Shown here: positions 1 to 10,516 of the stretch, one piece after another
Position numbering within the stretch: the stretch's first letter is position 1
Layout: each line of letters opens with the position of its first letter
NCBI RefSeq assembly: GCF_902459505.1
Contig: NC_047097.1
Coordinates: forward strand, 13,911,749-13,975,748
DNA: 64,000 bases
Source: Geotrypetes seraphini
Taxonomy: Eukaryota > Chordata > Amphibia > Gymnophiona > Dermophiidae
Reading direction: 5' to 3'
The notes under the pieces: model-generated
Told to the model about the DNA's origin: nothing
Seen by the model: the letters and a program-made list of their open reading frames with translations, nothing else
The model's database searches: none
Translations under genes and position numbers: made by a program

Positions 1-84
1 AGACCTTTTAGGCAAAGGAGGAGCCAGTCCTTCGCCTAAAAGCTAGTTTCTGTAACCGGTGTCTGTCAGAAAGAACATTGGTTA
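1..84. other. unassigned left edge
   Basis: No gene or repeat was recognised. The bases contain a short inverted match (ttttaggc near 7 and gcctaaaa near 34) and stop where the DIRS-type terminus begins. Confidence 0.4.
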
Positions 85-3000
85 ACCCAGGACAAGAAAG
101 CAGCATATTCTCATTGATGGGTGACGTCACCGACAGAGCCCCGGTACAGACACTTGAAGAACTTGAAAAAGTGCCTTCCCGCCTGTCGTAGGCGCGCGGT
201 CCCTCAGTTTCTTAGTTTCCACGAAGCTAAGAAGTTGTGTTTTAAATGCTGTTGAAAAATTTTTCATTCTCTGCCTTCCTGCTCTCGCGGTTTACTGACT
301 TTTTGTCAGTTTCTTCTTTTAGTTTTTTTATAAGTTCATACTACATTAAAACCAAAAAAAAAAAGAAAAGAAACAATTAAACTTTATTTTTTCTTTATCG
401 TTGTCGGTTTGGCCTTGTGGGGCCTTATGGATTGCCATTTTCTTTTCTCCCCCCTGCATGGCTCTTGTCCCGGGCTGGTTTTTCCTGCCCAATCTTCCTC
501 TACGCAGTGGTGGAACTTGTCTTCATCGACATCCTTCTGTTATTTTAGCAATGTTGGGCCCTCGGCCTTGCTGTTTTTTTTCCTTCCATTGCTTTTTTCC
601 TCTTCAGCGCATTTTCATGTGTATTCTCCAGAAGCAGTTTTCCGTCGATGCCGGTGATCCGGTACCCAGTGTTACTTCCAGCACCGATTCTCCAGTCCCC
701 ACCGTTGGTGGTGATCTTTTGGTAAGTTGGTTTTTCTCCTTTGGGCTTCTGGTCATTGTAGCAGTGAGTCAAGTCCTGCTGACCTTTTTTTAGCCCTATA
801 TCTGGCTCTGCTTCAATGTCGATGACTGTCTTGATATGGGCATGTTCATCTTGGAAGCGTGGAGCGACATCGATGGTACCGATCATGAGACAAAGGTATT
901 GGTGTTCTTTTCTTTTCTTCTATTCTGGAGTCACACCTATGGTACCAGTCATCAACCAAGGTTAAACCAAGGTTCTTTTCTTCCTGCTCTGGAACCACAC
1001 CAATGGTACTGGTCGGGGACCATGGGTACCGGTGTTCTTTTTTTCTCCTCCGGGAGGGGCACCGATGGTACCGGTCATGGGTCCTGGGTGCTGGTGCTTT
1101 TTTCTTTCTACTCTGCACAGACACCATAGGTACCAGTCATGGACCAACGGTACCGGTGTCCTTTTCTCTCTGCTTGGCAATGACACCATTGGTACCGGTC
1201 ATGGACCAACGGTACTGGTGTCCTTTTCTCTCTCCTTGGCAATGACACCACGGGTACCTGTCATGGACCAATGGTACCAGTGCCTTTTTCTCTTCTTGGG
1301 AATGACACCATCGGTACTGGTGTTCTTTCCTGTCTGCTCCGGTGGTGGTGTGTGCCTTGATACCAGCTTTTTTCATCTCTGGAGTGTTGACCCTTGGTCC
1401 ATTGTATCCATTGGTACCGGTTCTTCTTTTTTAACAATGTTTTCTTTCATGCTCACGATTTCAGTCGGCATCTGCATGTTTTCATTGTGGGTAGTGATGA
1501 CGTTTCTAATGGGTGTCGACCTCCCTGCTCGATGTCGACTTCTCTATCGACGCCATGTTATTGTCGTCGGTTCTGATTGATGTCGCAGTCCATATCGACA
1601 TCCAGCTCGAGGTCGGACTTTCTTATTGACATTGACATGTTCAACTGTGCTCCAGTTGTTTCAGTTCTCAGCCCTATCTCTTCTAGTGCTGCACAGTTCA
1701 ATTTTTTGATTCCGGGGACATTTTCACGTGAGTCTTCTCTGCTTTTGTTGACTCCTATCCCATGACACCAGCTGTCATTGCAGTTACCGGTGTCAGTGTT
1801 GTATCGATTCCTTGGTAGTCTTGGTTTTGACTGGTTGAGAGGCTTGGGGTGGCTTTTGGAATTACGCCCTATCTCTCTCTGAAGTGGTGGGTGCTTCTTC
1901 ATCATATGTGCTTTTTCCCCTTGAGTGGGGTTCGCAAAGCCTTCATATTTGCATGACATGTTGTTTTTTTACAGATCCATTAGGGAATTTTCTATAACTG
2001 AATTCCTTTGGGAGTTGACTTTGTACAGTCATTTCTTTTCCTACGGAATTTCTTTTCCTTCTTTGTACTTATCTCTAGGGTCCTTTACTTCCCTTCCTTG
2101 ATTTCTATAGGGACTTTTTTGACACACTCTTTGAAGCGGTTAACATGTGTCATTGTTTCCCTCCTGGTGGAGTTCATCCTCACGGTTAAGGCTTCTGTCT
2201 TTCTGGGCAGAGTATACAAGGCTAGAGACCGGTTAGCCAAATGGGCTTACTAGATTCCTCTCCTGCCTGAATGGTTTTCCTTGGCATACATTTTGTGTAC
2301 ACATTCCATGTAGCCGCTTTTCAATTTCCTTACCTGTTTTTGCAGATCTGTTTTTTACGGATCTGGTCTGCATCTGAGTGTCTGGTTTTATCATTACTCA
2401 ACAGGACAGGTTATTGAATAAGTATGCTTTGGGGAGTGTTCCTGGGGCTGTGCTGGAATATGTTTCCTCTCCATTATGGACCTAGTGAGTTTCTCTGGCC
2501 GCATCTCTGTAGCAGTTTTCACTTTAACGGCGGCTGTCTTATCAGTTTTCATGTATTCCTAAGAGCCTAGCTTCTCTGAGATCTCTTCACGTGGAGGCTT
2601 TATCCACTTAATCATTTTACCCTATTCTCAGACTCTGTTTTCTTTTGAGAGTCTACATGGGATCTTAGGCTGTCTTTCCTGTTTTTCTCTTGCTAATTCT
2701 TCTTGCAGGGTTCTCTTCGTTTACTGGTCTTTCTCTTAATTGTCAAGGCCACTGGATGATGGTGTTTTTTCTGGATCTCAGACCTCATGGCTCTGCTTCC
2801 TGATTTTCCGGGCAGCCGCTACAGGTTCCAATTCATATGGCTTTCGAGCTGTGTTCTTAAAACCATTCTCCTTACCAGTTTTGGGTTCTTTCATTCCAGA
2901 TTCAGGGGGTGTCTACTTGTGCTGGCCACATCTATTCGATTACAGGGCCGCCTTGTTTTTCCATTTCTGAACATCTGTTTTTTTACTCGGTTGTTTTTTC

Positions 3001-5143
3001 CCTGAGAGATGGTTCAGCCGTTTTCTCACCCATCTAATTTTCTATACCGTTTCATTTTCCATACCCGTTTTCCTGTCTGTTTCTTTGGGGTACTTTTTCA
3101 CCCCACTCTTCTGAGAGTGTTTCTTTTTCAGATTGTTTCAATCTTCCACATGTTGTTTCTTTTGAACAACAGGCATTCTCCTGTTTCTGTTATGCCATGG
3201 ACCGGACTACATTCTTGTACTCCTCAGTGGTCTTTTGTTTTCCAGTGGTACCAGGCGAGGGCTTGTATATCTTTGATCTCCTCTAGTCTCTAAGGAGGTT
3301 CCCTGCATGGTCTTCATGCTTGCTGCATCTAATTTCTGCTGGTGGGTTCATATGGACATTCTACAACCTCAGGGTCTTTCGACTGCCAGGCATCGGATTT
3401 TTCCCATTTTTTTCCCCTAATTTTTCTTATGATATTTTAGGACCTCATGATTTTCATCATCTACTCTGTCCTCAAGTCCTCCTTCCTTGCACAGTCCTTG
3501 GAGGTAATTGGTCTCCTCTTTCTGCTTTTCATGGGGAGCTAAATTTCATAGCAGCCAGTTTCAACGGTTCTTTTTCTCCTGGATTGGGTGAGCATATTTT
3601 TATATGCATTCCCTTTGCTTCTTTTCCTGTTGAGCTTTTTCATCAAGCTCATGAGTGCTGTTCCCACCATGATGCATGGTGACCCAATCAACATGGATTC
3701 TCCCTTCTTCGTCCACTCAAATATTAGGGAGCCCTTTCTTCTCATTTTCCTGCTCGGTTCACTCCGACTCAGGAATCTTTGATTTCTTCCAAACTTCATT
3801 GTTTTTTTTCTTTGGATCTGCGTTCGTTTCATTTACATCTTTCTCAGCCCATTTGTTGAATTCTGCCAGGACACCAGCCACTCGCCCTTGTTGATATCAA
3901 AAGTGGTTTCGTTTTCTTTCCTGGTGTATTTTTCTCTGCCTGTTTCCATCTTCTTAACCGGTGGTATTTTTGTTTGCTTCTAGTCTTGAGTCTATAGCTC
4001 TCGAGACTTCTTTTTAATGCTATTGCATTTTTCCCCTTGATCTGTCGAGAAGCGCCCTCTTTCTGTTTTCTCATCTGGTTCCCAGTATCATGTCAGGGGT
4101 TTTTCATGTGTATAACCACCATCTGTCTGGACTATTCCTGTGGTCCTTCCTGGTTGTTGATGCTACCATTTATAACAATGGTGTCCACTTGAGTGTATTC
4201 GCTGGAAAATGGTTTTTCCTTCTGTCTCTCACCTCTTCCAGAGAGATCGGTGAGTTTCATGTCCTGCTAGCAGCTTCCTCCTTATCAGTCTTTCATCAAG
4301 CCAAGGTGATTCTGTGTCCATGTCCATGTATTTTCATTTCGCTCAGCCAGTTCTTCTGTCTGTGTTGTTTCCTGCACCTCGTTTTTCCCTACTAGAATCC
4401 TGGCTTTAAATGTTTTGTCCTATAAGTGGTTTTTTGTCCTCCTTGTTACGCAGGTCAGACCCACAGTGATTTTATTCCAAACTTTTCTTTTGATTCAACT
4501 CAGTTTGGATATCCTATATTCATGGCAACGATTTTCGTTTGGCTGATTGCCTCCCTCTCGTTCTTCTTTACTAAGACTGGTCTGGCACGGGGATATCGTG
4601 TCCCAGACCCTAAGTTTGAGTTCTGGCAGCTTTTGTTGTTTTCCTTATTACTGAGGAATTCTGTACAGTTGCCACCTGGTCCTCAGTTCATACCTTCACT
4701 TCTCACTACTTTCTGGAGTCTTTCTCCAGACGGAATGGGCACTTCGGCCATTTTGTTTTACAATTGTATTTTCTTTAGCCAACTCTCCCACCATTCCATC
4801 TCTGTTAGCTTGGAAGTCACCCATCAGTGAGAAATGCTGCCTGTTTGTCCTGGGATAAAGCACAGTTACTTACCGTAACAGGTGTTATCCAGGGACAGCA
4901 GGCAGATATTATCACAACCCACCCGCCTCCCCGGGTTGGCTTCTTAGCTGGCTTATCTTAACTGAGGGACCGCGCGCCTACCACAGGCGGGAAGGCACTC
5001 GCGCATGTGAGGTGCGGGCGTCAAGAACTTTTTCAAGTTCTTCAAGTTTCCGTACCGGGGCTCCGTCGGTGACATCACCCATCAGTGAGAATATCTGCCT
5101 GCTGTTCCTGGATAACACCTGTTACGGTAAGTAACTGTGCTTT
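85..5143 (+). mobile_element. DIRS-type retroelement fossil, copy 1 (family A)
   Basis: This is a tyrosine-recombinase retroelement copy, broken throughout and old. The left end (cccaggacaag, then gcagcatattctca) matches the ends of the copies at 10569-16916, 23415-25612 and 61004 onward. The right side shows the DIRS layout: an internal complementary region at about 4852-4917 is the inverted complement of the right end at about 5085-5143. The gag-like zone lies at about 400-1960 and contains a GTACCGGT-rich tandem repeat. A recombinase remnant is visible around 4090-4395 by its likeness to the recombinase of the copy at 23772-25223. It shows many breaks. The boundary bases are approximate. 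Confidence 0.85.
860..1335 (+). repeat. GTACCGGT-rich tandem repeat in the gag-like zone
   Basis: A unit of roughly 56 bases built around ggtaccggtcatggacca and ccttttctctc recurs several times. The copies at about 1130-1335 are the most alike, and those at 860-1130 are more diverged. It lies inside DIRS copy 1. The other family A copies show scattered GGTACC-type words in the same zone but no clear array. Confidence 0.75.
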
Positions 5144-5164
5144 ACAGAATCCACAGCTCACACC

Positions 5165-5690
5165 CATCCCCCAAGCAAGGATTGTGACAGGAGAGATGGC
5201 TCATCTCCCCTGCCGCGATAACGATCCCTATGTGCCGCCAACCGCGGCACTTCAGTTCGCTATCGCAGCAGGAGAGATAGCAAATCTCTCCTGCCGTGAT
5301 CGCCTCCCCCCTCGACATGACCGGAGCAAGAGGGAGCCCAAGCCCTCCTGTTCGAACAACCCCTACCCCTACCCCCACTAAAATACAGGCAGGAGGATCC
5401 CAGGCCCTCCTGCCCCGACGCAGCTCCCCCACATCCAGCCCCCCGCACCCCTGATCGCCCCCCCCCCCCCCGAACACCTCCACTGACCCCACCCCACACC
5501 CGTACCTTAAGAACATTGGATGGATGGACGGGTCCCAAGCCTGTCCGTCCGTCCGGCCCGCCATCCTCAGAATAACAGGCCTTATGGCCTGGGCCAACCG
5601 GAATTGGCCCAGTTGCCTTAGGTTCATCCTGTGGGCGGGGCCTTAGGCACATGGGCCCAACCCATGTGTGGGTCTTTACTTTGTCTCTGC
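5165..5690. repeat. GC-rich dispersed repeat with cctgcc / ggcagg stem motifs
   Basis: A GC-rich stretch with repeated short inverted motifs (ggagagat ... atctctcc) and a cytosine tract near 5460-5472. It resembles 30330-30700 in its order of motifs (GC-rich core, gcaggagg blocks, then a ccttaggc / gcctaaggc segment near the end). I take the two as members of one dispersed family. No protein is supported. It lies in the last intron of DNAAF4. Confidence 0.55.
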
Positions 5691-5825
5691 AGTGGTTATC
5701 TGGTCACTTTGAATACCTTTTGGGTACTTATATTTGTTTTTACATCATTTAAGTTACAACGTATACGTTCCATCCAGGAAGTCTTGTAAAACCTTCGATT
5801 ATCCCTGCAGGACGACTAAGTCTAG

Positions 5826-7628
5826 GCCGTACCTCGAATACTGTGTACAGTTCTGGTCGTCGTAACTCAAAAAAGATATAGCGGAATTAGAAAAGGTACA
5901 GAGAAGGATGACAGGAATGACATTCCTATCAGGAAAGGCTAAAGTGGCTAGAGGTCTTCAGCTTGGAGAAGAGGTGGCCAGGGGTGATTATATGATAGAG
6001 GTCTATAAAATAATGAGTGGAGTAGGAAAGGATAGATGTGAATCTCTTGTTCATTCTTTCCAAAAATACTAGAACTAGGAGACATGCGATTAAGCTACTA
6101 AGTAGTAGATTTAAAACAAACTGGAGAAAATATTTCTTCACACAACGTGTAATTAAACTCTGGAATTCGTTGCCAGAGAATATGATGAAATCAGTTAGCT
6201 TAGTGGGGTTTAAAAAAGGTGGATTTCCTAAAAGAGAAGTCCATAGGTCATTATTGAGATGGTCTGGGGAAATCCACTGCTTATTTACAAGCTTCTTAAA
6301 AAACCGCACTTACCAGGTCAACAGCGAAGGAGCCTTTTCCCATTTCTGGTGTAACCCCTGCGGAGTCCCACAGGGCTCCCCTCTCTCCCCTTCTCTATTC
6401 AATGTCTACATGGCATCACTAGGACATATGTTATCTGATTTAAAATTGAAATTGTACATATATGCGGATGACATTACTATCATCATTCCCATAACCTCAC
6501 TGTCTCAAGAGACAGAATAATTCGCTTCATCTATCCTCACTAAGGTAGAACAATGGACCACTCAATTCAAACTAAATCTGAACCCAGAAAAAATCAAGCT
6601 TTTCCTAGCAAGTCCCAACCACAAACTAACGAATACTTCCTTGAAATTAAACGGGTTAACTTACCCAATCAACCCTACCATCAAAATCCTTGGAGTCATC
6701 CTAGACCGATGCCTGTCATTTGAAGACCATACTAACGCTCAAGTAAAAATATGCTTTGGCACCCTCTGGAAACTTCGTACCATCAAACACTATTTTGACT
6801 TTCTCTCCTTTCATTTGCTGGTTCAGTCCCTAATATTAAGTACCTTAGATTATTGCAATATCATATACTTGGGTTCCTTCAAGAAAATCACTAAATGAAT
6901 GAGAATCATTCAGAATACAGCCGTCCACCTCATCTACGGTCTCAAAAAATCAGATCATGTAAGCCCGTACTACAGAAAACTACACTGGCTGCCGATGGAG
7001 GCAAGGGTCATCTTCAAATTTGCCTGCCTCTGCTTCAAAACCATAACCGGTCTATCCCCAATCTACCTATCGCATCATTTTGAACTTCCAGGCACCACTT
7101 GCACACGTAATGCCTATCTGTTCGCCTTCCTCTCCCCGAAAGGCTGTATCTACAAGAGATTCCTTGACAGAACACTGTCATTTCAAGCAGGCAAATGGAA
7201 TAAATATCTAACTACCCTCATTTCCAACTCACCCTCCTACCAATCTTTCAGGAAATCAATTAAAACCTATCTCTTTGACAAATTCCTCTGACTTCTTCCT
7301 GCCTTGTAACTTCTCTGAAACATTTCCGGATAGACCTAGCTATTCCCGGCTTACCAATGTAATTAGAAATTTTTCTCTGTAACATCGCTGTATATGTACA
7401 GTCTCTTCCTCTGTAAACCGCTCTGAACTTCTTGTGGTATTGCGGTATACCAAAATAAAATTGTTATTATTATTATTATTCCTAGGATAACAGCATAAAA
7501 TCTGTTTTACTACTTGGGATCTAGTTAGGTACTTGGGACCTGGGTTGGCCAATGTTGGAAACAGGATACTGGGCTTTATGGACCTTCAGTCTGTCCCACT
7601 ATGGTAATTATTTTGTTCTTATTTATGT
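5826..7628 (+). mobile_element. CR1 LINE 3' part, split by another LINE
   Basis: The first segment (5826-6295) encodes the end of a CR1 reverse transcriptase: YLEYCVQFW, then a stretch like the 26067-27089 CR1 frame, then WNSLPENMMKS. The second segment (7481-7628) is the CR1 3' untranslated end (gggacctgggttggcca, then a gttcttat-type terminus). Between them an L2/Rex1-like LINE occupies 6296-7480, with TTATT on both sides. The reading frame carries stops, so the copy is dead. It lies in the last DNAAF4 intron. Confidence 0.85.
6296..7480 (+). mobile_element. L2/Rex1-like LINE, 5'-truncated
   Basis: The truncated copy encodes the second half of a LINE reverse transcriptase. VPQGSPLSP starts near 6367 and the catalytic YADDI lies near 6460. 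Further on come ILGVILD (about 6675), QNTAVHLIYG (about 6910), LHWLPMEAR (about 6980) and a C-terminal FRKSIKTYLFDKF (about 7250). The frame is interrupted by stops after LSQETE and after SFKKITK, so it is a pseudogene. The 3' end has the ccgctctgaac / ggtatac motif and an ATT-repeat tail. TTATT at 6291-6295 and at 7476-7480 fits a target duplication that blends with the tail. It sits inside the CR1 of 5826-7628. Confidence 0.88.
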
Positions 7629-7924
7629 AACCCAACTGCAATGTAATTTGAGCTGTCCTAGTTAAAACCTAGATTTTTTTCTGTGTTTGTGTTTTCATGC
7701 CTTGTACTACCATTAGGCAAACTGGGCACTCTCCTAGAGTGGCAGAAAATGCCCCAAAAAGCTGTTACAGTGGCAGCCTCCAAATTTCCAACCCTGTCAT
7801 TATTGCTGCTATGCTCTTACCATATCTTTATGGGACCTCTTGCAGCAGTAATGCTGGTAATAAAACAAAATGAAGAGTACCAAAACCAGGACCTAAGGCA
7901 ACAAGAGGGCATCTGTTAAAAATC

Positions 7925-8160
7925 AAGGGTGGGAGATTTCATGGTGACACTAGGAAGTATTTCTTCACCGAAAGGGTGGTTGATCGTTGGAATAATCTTC
8001 CACTTCAGGTAATTGAGGCCAGCAACGTGCTCAATTTTAAGAAAAAATGGGATAAGCATGTAGGTTCACTTCGAGGAAGTGCTTAGGGGGGAGGGTTCTT
8101 AGAGTGGGCAGACTTGTTGGGCCGATGGCCCTTTTCTGCCATCATATTCTATGTTTCTAA
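7925..8160 (+). mobile_element. CR1 LINE 3' end fragment
   Basis: The fragment reads as the last part of a CR1 ORF2 (RKYFFTERVVDRWNNL-like) followed by the 3' untranslated end (gggcagacttgttgggc, cttttctgccatcat). It lies about 330 bases upstream of the DNAAF4 exon. Confidence 0.8.
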
Positions 8161-8495
8161 GTAACAACCATAAGCCCAGCAGGCTGTCTGAAGAAGTAGG
8201 GCAGCAGACTGTTCTGTCACTGGACATTTAAAACAAAGGAACAATACCACACCTTCTTGTGGAGTTCTTCACCAACTTTACCAGAGTGAAATTATATACA
8301 TATAAGCTGCACATAAGTGTTGTAGAAGGCTTGGATATTTTAGAATTCAGAAAAATTTGTTATAATTTTTGAATATCAATAACTTGTGCATACTCATATT
8401 TAATTTATCCTGGGCAACAGAACCATTTTGTATTGAAGCTTTCTAAGCTAGGCATGTATCATGTAATTGGAAATCCTATATTTCACTATTGGTAG
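8161..8495 (+). other. DNAAF4 last intron, unique sequence
   Basis: AT-rich sequence with no repeat or coding signal recognised. It ends in the acceptor cactattggtag, whose pyrimidine tract is weak. Confidence 0.6.
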
Positions 8496-8608
8496 GTCTG
8501 CAAGACTATGAAGCAGCAATTAAGATTGCTCCCTCTAATGAAAATGTACAAAGAGATGCTGAGAAGATTCGACAGATAATTCAAGAAACTGTGCAAGAAT
8601 CTGCTTGA
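8496..8608 (+). CDS. DNAAF4: DNAAF4 (DYX1C1), last coding exon
   Basis: DNAAF4 is a cytoplasmic HSP90/R2TP-linked co-chaperone that pre-assembles axonemal dynein arms. Family members have an N-terminal CS (p23-like) domain and C-terminal TPR repeats. This exon holds only the end of the last TPR and the tail. After two bases completing a split glycine codon it reads [17 protein letters not shown], then [19 protein letters not shown] and TGA at 8606-8608. I remember the human C-terminus as LQDYEAALKIDPSNKIVQ followed by DAEKIRNVIQ, which aligns throughout. The AG acceptor is at 8494-8495. Upstream exons lie beyond the left edge; none was seen in 5144-8495. The identity is strengthened by PIERCE2 and CCPG1 next to it in the same order and orientation as in human. 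Both DNAAF4 and PIERCE2 serve motile cilia. Confidence 0.92.
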
Positions 8609-8821
8609 AAAATGTATTGCAAATATTATTGCTGAAAGAGGCTACACTGGAACTAGCCTAATAGTCCACTGGTTTGTGGTACACATGTCTCTGTAAAAAA
8701 AAGTGTGTTCTTATATTCCTCAGACTGGCTTCAGGTTTTGCCCATGATTCCTGAGGGAAAATGGAGCAGGGCAGCACATCCTGGCAGTTGGGAGGAGAAT
8801 GGTATTACTGCTTGTAGAGAT

Positions 8822-8960
8822 TTGGAGTGGAGAAGTGGTGTAATGGCAGCTGATTGAGAACTAAAGAAGCCAGGGTTCAAACCCTGCTACTGCTCCTGAT
8901 ATTGGACAAGTCTCTTTCTCTTCCACTGTCTCAGATAACAAATTTAGAGCTAGATTTAGT
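8822..8960 (+). mobile_element. tRNA-derived SINE fragment
   Basis: It has a tRNA-like head: gtggtgtaatggcag resembles box A and gggttcaaaccctgc is a good box B. A pyrimidine-rich body similar to other SINE copies in this window follows. It lies in the DNAAF4 3' untranslated or flanking region. Confidence 0.65.
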
Positions 8961-9184
8961 AATGTGTATTGATCAGTTAACCTATGTTAATTTGTATTTA
9001 GTGGGTAATTTTATAACATAGGTGCCTACATTTACACATCTATTATGCATGCAAATTTGTACACATATGTGCTACCTAAGTGCTGTTCTGCAAATGCCTG
9101 CTTAACTTATATAAAATCTGTGAAACACTGACCTCTGTTGGTGGGATCACATTTTTTGTGGAGGAAGACTATTGAAAAACTACA

Positions 9185-9305
9185 CCCCCTCTTTATGAAG
9201 CTGTGGCTGTAAAAGCTCTAATGCTCATAGAATTCCTAGGAGCACTGGAGCTAATACCACTGTGGTTGGCAATAAAAAAGCCTAATGTGGCTTCATAAAA
9301 GGGGG
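9185..9305. mobile_element. fold-back MITE with CCCCYTTTTATGAAGC termini
   Basis: The left end ccccctctttatgaagctg and the reverse complement of the right end (ggcttcataaaaggggg) are near-identical terminal inverted repeats, on an element of about 121 bases. It contains AATAAA at 9271-9276 on the + strand. This is the first canonical poly(A) signal that I find after the DNAAF4 stop codon. Confidence 0.7.
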
Positions 9306-9774
9306 CCTAAATACCTTAACACTATTTTGCATTGTACATAGATTTTGTTATATTTTTGCATTTTATTTAAAAGTTTCTATAAATTATGTGATGACTCACA
9401 TGGAAAGTTTTTCTTTCCAGCCAATGACTTGAATATCCTATAAGTCAATATTTTAAAATATTGTCAGGGAGTCTGAGTTTTTCCTTCTGTTTTTGACAAT
9501 TTCTCTATAGCTGTAGATAGATGGGAAAGTGGCAGGTTTGGTGAACTACACTCCATTTCCCTATACAGCATCAAATAGCTTGCCATCTACTCTAAAGTGT
9601 ATGTGACAGTTTGAACCATAAAAGATTTATATCCATTTATTTTTAGGTATAATACTCTACATTCTTGATATACTTAATGTCAAAATGTATAAACATGTTT
9701 TATGCATCTTTCAAGAAAAATAATTGAACAAATTTTCTGTACCATTCTGTTGCTTTTGAGACCTTTAAAAGATA
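9306..9774 (-). other. PIERCE2 3' untranslated / convergent intergenic region
   Basis: AT-rich sequence with no reading frame of note. On the minus strand AATAAA lies at 9636-9641 (tttatt on +), about 135 bases after the PIERCE2 stop, and is a good poly(A) signal candidate. DNAAF4 and PIERCE2 transcripts converge here. Confidence 0.55.
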
Positions 9775-10116
9775 TCACACGGTATGTTGCAAAATTGGAT
9801 CATCATACACTTTGCTTCTGTCAAGTGCAGTATTGAAGGAATGATTGCGATACATGCCACAGATTCCTAAAGGATCTGAAAAACGTTGAGTCAGGGGGTG
9901 GTGGGAACAGGGTGCTATCTCACAATAAGTAGGGAGAGCTCCATAGCTATCTGATGTAGTTTTGTACAAAATGCTGTGTGCTTTTGTCAAAGACATCTTT
10001 GATGGAGGAGCCCTAGCATCTATCATGCAAGAGAAAACCGGGTTTCCAGGGTTTGTACAGGACAGAGATTCTTTCTTTCTACTGAAGCTTGCTGGTGGCA
10101 CATCAGTGGAAGCCAT
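9775..10116 (-). CDS. PIERCE2: PIERCE2 (C15orf65), piercer of microtubule wall 2
   Basis: This is a complete 113-residue reading frame in one exon. PIERCE proteins are microtubule inner proteins of motile-cilium doublets that help dock outer dynein arms. Visible family marks are CTNPGNPVFSCM near residues 20-31, YKTTSDSYG near 51-59, and a C-terminal GMYRNHSFNTALD followed by the final QHTV. As I remember it, human C15orf65 has VNPGNPVFSCML, YKTNSSHYG and a final IQHTL in the same places, in a protein of about 121 residues. The minus strand just upstream (10123-10150) is a pyrimidine-rich tract ending in AG at 10123-10124, so the coding exon probably starts at 10122 with the ATG six bases in. 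The gene is convergent with DNAAF4 and should share a promoter with CCPG1 about 10 kb away, as in human. Confidence 0.9.
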   Translation of the reverse strand: MASTDVPPASFSRKKESLSCTNPGNPVFSCMIDARAPPSKMSLTKAHSILYKTTSDSYGALPTYCEIAPCSHHPLTQRFSDPLGICGMYRNHSFNTALDRSKVYDDPILQHTV

Positions 10117-10286
10117 TTTGACCTAATTAAAATAAAGAAACAAATTAGAACAGGAAAGACTAAGATTGCTACTGTAAGGGCTATAAGTTTGTTGACAGTA
10201 GGTGCCATCCCTAGACACTTATTTTCCTGTTCATCCTCTACACGGGTTAGGTTCTCTTCTATACCCATGTCTGAAAGGTAATCCAA
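10023..10286 (-). other. small reading frame with one predicted membrane segment, overlapping PIERCE2 in another frame
   Basis: An 87-codon frame starts upstream of PIERCE2 and runs into it out of frame. It has an acidic start (MGIEENLTRVEDEQENKC from its second Met), then a strongly hydrophobic run (LIALTVAILVFPVLICFFIL) followed by RSKW. A possible acceptor, acctttcag, lies just before the second Met. I do not recognise it. The hydrophobic run coincides with the pyrimidine-rich tract expected before the PIERCE2 exon, so it may be a by-product of splice-site sequence. If the PIERCE2 intron is spliced as proposed, most of this frame is intronic. Confidence 0.25.
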
Positions 10287-10415
10287 TTACCTTCCCAGAT
10301 GATGTAAAAACATAGGCAACAGAATTTTTGGGAAGATTGTACCAAAACCAGATTAAAAATGTATAGTTGGACATAATATTATCCTTTTTTATACTTTAAT
10401 AAAACAATTTAAATT

Positions 10416-10516
10416 TAAAATCATAAGTGTTTGAGGCTTGTGCAAATGAAGACAAAGTCTGCAGGGAGCAGTGGGTACGAACTTTGTCCCCATGTCATTC
10501 TCTACTTTAAACCAGG
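10416..10516 (+). repeat. half copy of the GAGAATGACA-type MITE
   Basis: Ggcttgtgcaaatgaagaca and the terminal gtccccatgtcattctcta match the right half of the palindromic element at 57215-57438. Only one arm is present here. Confidence 0.6.

Noticed and set aside
5085-5652. Frames of up to 161 codons over the DIRS right end and GC-rich repeat
   Set aside because: They cross the element boundary and repeated stem motifs, with no protein family likeness.
7683-7919. 78-codon hydrophobic reading frame upstream of the DNAAF4 exon
   Set aside because: It has no homology that I recognise, spans sequence next to a CR1 end, and has no splice or codon pattern suggesting an exon.
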